Positions 30,756 to 32,767 of a stretch of 32,767 nucleotides of DNA are shown one piece after another; position 1 is the first letter of the stretch; the number at the start of each line of letters is the position of its first letter. Source of the stretch: Stenotrophomonas sp. PS02289 (lineage in GTDB: Bacteria > Pseudomonadota > Gammaproteobacteria > Xanthomonadales > Xanthomonadaceae); NCBI RefSeq assembly GCF_029960115.1, contig NZ_JASCOZ010000039.1, forward strand, positions 1 through 32,767. Direction: 5' to 3'. The position numbers and the translations under genes are program-made. Under the pieces are notes generated by a model, which saw nothing but the letters and a program-made list of their open reading frames with translations, was not told the DNA's origin and did not search any database.

Positions 30756-32767
30756 TCATCGCGTGGTTGGCTGCAACAGCTCGAACTCGGCGAACTCCAC
30801 CCGGCCCGGCGTGGTGATCCGCAGCCGGTAGTGCGCGAAGCGCCCTGGCTGGGCGATCTGGAAGGGTCGCGTCTGATGCCCCCACTCGAAGGCTTCGCTC
30901 TGCCGCGTGTCCAGCGTCTGCCACTGCACGCCATCTGCACTGCCCTGCAACGCCCAGCTGGCCGTGGCAATCGGTCGCTCGGCGCTGGTCAGCGTGTAGA
31001 AGGTGGCCTGCGCAGGCGTGGTCAGCCCGATCGCCACTTCAATCGGGTCTCCCCGCAGGGCCAAGGCGGTTCGTGCGTCGTTGTCGGTCAACGCATCCGG
31101 CGCGGCCAGCGAGGTTGCGGTGACCTTGGCAGAAGCATCGATCACGTCCACCAGTGGGGTCGGTCGCTGCCCGGCGGGCGTCAACGAAGGCGGTGCGTCT
31201 TCAACACGACTGCCCCAGCGGGAGGGCTTCGGCCCCATCACGAACTCCAGCGTGGCCCCCTGCACCAGCACCTGGTGCGGAATCCAGGTCTTCGTCCAGG
31301 CTTTGCCGTTCACCCGCAGCGACTGCACGTAGGGATTCCCGCGCCCCGCGTTGCGAGCATGGATGCGCAACTGTTTGCCTTGCGGAAGATCCAGCGTGAA
31401 GCGCTCGAACAGCGGTGCTCCTATCACATAATCCGGCGAACCCATGCGCAGTGGATACAGCCCCATGGCGGCCAGTACATACCAGGCCGACATCTCGCCG
31501 TTGTCCTCATCGCCCGGGTAGCCCTGCCCGATCTCGCTGCCGAGATACAGGCGGTCGAGCACGTCGCGCACAATGCGCTGGGTCTTCCACGGCTGCCCCG
31601 CGTAGAGGTACATCCACGGAATGTGGTGCGCAGGCTGGTTGCTGTGCGCATACATGCCCATGCGCACGTCGCGGGCCTCGGTCATCTCATGGATGAGATA
31701 GCCGCGCGGGCCGGAGAGCTTCACGTCGGCGGTTTCCGGCGTGTTGAAGAAGGCGTCCAGCTTGCCGGCCAGCGCCTTGCGACCGCCGTACAACGCCAAC
31801 AACCCGTTGCCATCGTGCGGTGCGGTGAAGGCAAACGTCCAGCCGTTGGATTCGGTGTAGTCGTTGGCCCACACCTTCGGGTTGTACTCAGCCGGAGCAA
31901 CGCGCCACTGCCCTGCCCGGTTCCGTCCCTGGAAGAAGCCGACGCTTTGGTCAAACACGGTGGCATAGCCGGCGGCGCGATGGTCGAAGTACGCGGCTTC
32001 GTCGGCATAGCGCCGCTGCTGTGCAGGGTCCTTGCTGGACGCCGCCAGCCCATGCGCCATCTGCGCGATGCCGAAGTCGTTGAGTGCACTTTCCATGGTC
32101 CACGACATGCCACCGTCGATGTCGATGCTCATGTAGCCGTCGAAGGTGGCGTGGGCCAGGCCCTTGCGCCCGACATGACGGTCCGGCGGCATCACCGTGG
32201 CGTTCTTCAGCGCGGCTTGATAGGCCAGCGAGGCGTCGAAGCCACCCACGCCCTTGGCCCAGGCATCGGCAAAGGCGACATCGGAACTCGTGCCCACCAT
32301 CAGGTCGGCGTAACCGGGCGAGGACCATCGCGCGACCCAGCCACCGGCGCGGTACTGCTCCAGGAAGCCGTCGATGAGGCTACCGGCATGATCCGGGGTG
32401 AGCAGGCCATAGGCCGGCCACACGGTGCGGAAGGTGTCCCAGAAGCCATTGTTGACCAGCACCTTGCCATCGCGCACCGGCGCGAAGCTGCGCATGGCAT
32501 TGCCCTGCGCGTTGTCAGCCGATCCGCTGTTCTGGCTGGCGTAGCGCCAGTCGGGCGCGGCGGTGCTGCCGGCATTTTCCGCGCCGGAATTGGGGTACAG
32601 GTACAGGCGATACAGATTGGAGTACAGCGTGATGCGTTGGTCTTCGCTCGCGCCTTCCACCTGCACGCGGCCCAGCAGCGCGTCCCACTGGTCGGCCGCG
32701 CGCGCCGCCACCGCGCCCTGGGTGTCAGCGGCGGCGCCCGCCCGCGGCAGGTTGTGTCGGGCCGGCG
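30756..32767 (-). CDS. GH92-family alpha-mannosidase with C-terminal F5/8-type domain, N-terminus off window
   Basis: The frame is open to the right edge, so the beginning is missing; about 670 codons are present. The catalytic barrel shows GH92 features: ITLYSNLYRLYLYPN, FWDTFRTVWPAYGLLTPDHA, the helix WTMESALNDFGIAQMAHGL, HHIPWMYLYAGQPWKTQ, and GYPGDEDNGEMSAWYVLAAMG with the acidic residues of the active site, then YVIGAPLFERF and NPYVQSLRVNGK. GH92 enzymes are calcium-dependent exo-mannosidases acting on alpha-1,2/1,3/1,4/1,6 linkages. The last 130 residues (VTATSLAAPDALTDNDARTA, then GRFAHYRLRITTPGRVEFAEFEL) form an F5/8-type C (CBM32-like) domain that may bind sugars. A signal peptide is expected off-window. 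The substrate is probably mannose-containing glycans from outside the cell. Confidence 0.9.
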   Translation of the reverse strand, partial: PARHNLPRAGAAADTQGAVAARAADQWDALLGRVQVEGASEDQRITLYSNLYRLYLYPNSGAENAGSTAAPDWRYASQNSGSADNAQGNAMRSFAPVRDGKVLVNNGFWDTFRTVWPAYGLLTPDHAGSLIDGFLEQYRAGGWVARWSSPGYADLMVGTSSDVAFADAWAKGVGGFDASLAYQAALKNATVMPPDRHVGRKGLAHATFDGYMSIDIDGGMSWTMESALNDFGIAQMAHGLAASSKDPAQQRRYADEAAYFDHRAAGYATVFDQSVGFFQGRNRAGQWRVAPAEYNPKVWANDYTESNGWTFAFTAPHDGNGLLALYGGRKALAGKLDAFFNTPETADVKLSGPRGYLIHEMTEARDVRMGMYAHSNQPAHHIPWMYLYAGQPWKTQRIVRDVLDRLYLGSEIGQGYPGDEDNGEMSAWYVLAAMGLYPLRMGSPDYVIGAPLFERFTLDLPQGKQLRIHARNAGRGNPYVQSLRVNGKAWTKTWIPHQVLVQGATLEFVMGPKPSRWGSRVEDAPPSLTPAGQRPTPLVDVIDASAKVTATSLAAPDALTDNDARTALALRGDPIEVAIGLTTPAQATFYTLTSAERPIATASWALQGSADGVQWQTLDTRQSEAFEWGHQTRPFQIAQPGRFAHYRLRITTPGRVEFAEFELLQPTTR

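Noticed and set aside
1-32767. CRISPR array, tRNA, rRNA, insertion sequence or integrase
   Set aside because: No regularly spaced direct repeats, no cloverleaf or rRNA segments recognised and no transposase or recombinase protein found on either strand.

Overview
The window is GC-rich DNA from a gammaproteobacterium, most likely Stenotrophomonas or a close relative in the Xanthomonadaceae. The main evidence is a set of short palindromes that begin with GTAG or end with CTAC (stems such as AGCCACG/CGTGGCT, AGACGCG/CGCGTCT and AGCCGGGC/GCCCGGCT). They lie between genes throughout and match the GTAG-type extragenic repeats known from Stenotrophomonas. The species call is inference; no rRNA or tRNA gene is present.

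Layout. 1-2312: the ntrBC nitrogen two-component pair on the minus strand, with ntrC cut by the window edge and a near-perfect NtrC operator touching the ntrB start codon. 2484-4048: an unrecognised exported protein, an isoprenylcysteine-methyltransferase-like membrane protein and a DUF2314 protein. 4142-8974: a large M48-type metallopeptidase flanked by two paralogous small secreted TonB-C-domain proteins. 9041-10393: an exported amidohydrolase. 10501-11631: three small unrecognised genes. 11710-12926: an AAA ATPase with a three-half-site operator-like array over its ribosome binding site. 12994-14147: an L,D-transpeptidase and an Lpp-like lipoprotein with a strong terminator.

14461-20800 is an accessory island with base and codon use unlike its surroundings. 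It carries a DUF6338-like membrane protein with a 52-residue proline-rich partner too short for routine calling, a large SF2 helicase with a nuclease-like C-terminus, a HEPN (RxxxxH) protein in the same direction, and a SymE-like toxin on the opposite strand with hairpin and inverted-repeat structure in its leader. The helicase plus HEPN pair is the best candidate for an undescribed defence system.

21093-26159 is a tight signalling operon: a bacteriophytochrome histidine kinase, a single-domain response regulator, and a hybrid REC-PAS-PAS-kinase-REC protein, joined by overlapping reading frames. 26448-27497 is an isolated unrecognised membrane protein. 27663-29382 holds three tandem paralogous small membrane proteins on the minus strand. 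These are followed by murein transglycosylase MltA and, at the right edge, a GH92-family mannosidase with a C-terminal F5/8-type domain, truncated at its N-terminus by the window.

The conserved parts are nitrogen control, envelope and peptidoglycan maintenance, and red-light sensing. The lower-GC insertions between them (2484-3020, 10501-11631, 14461-20800, 26448-27497) are probably strain-variable genes.
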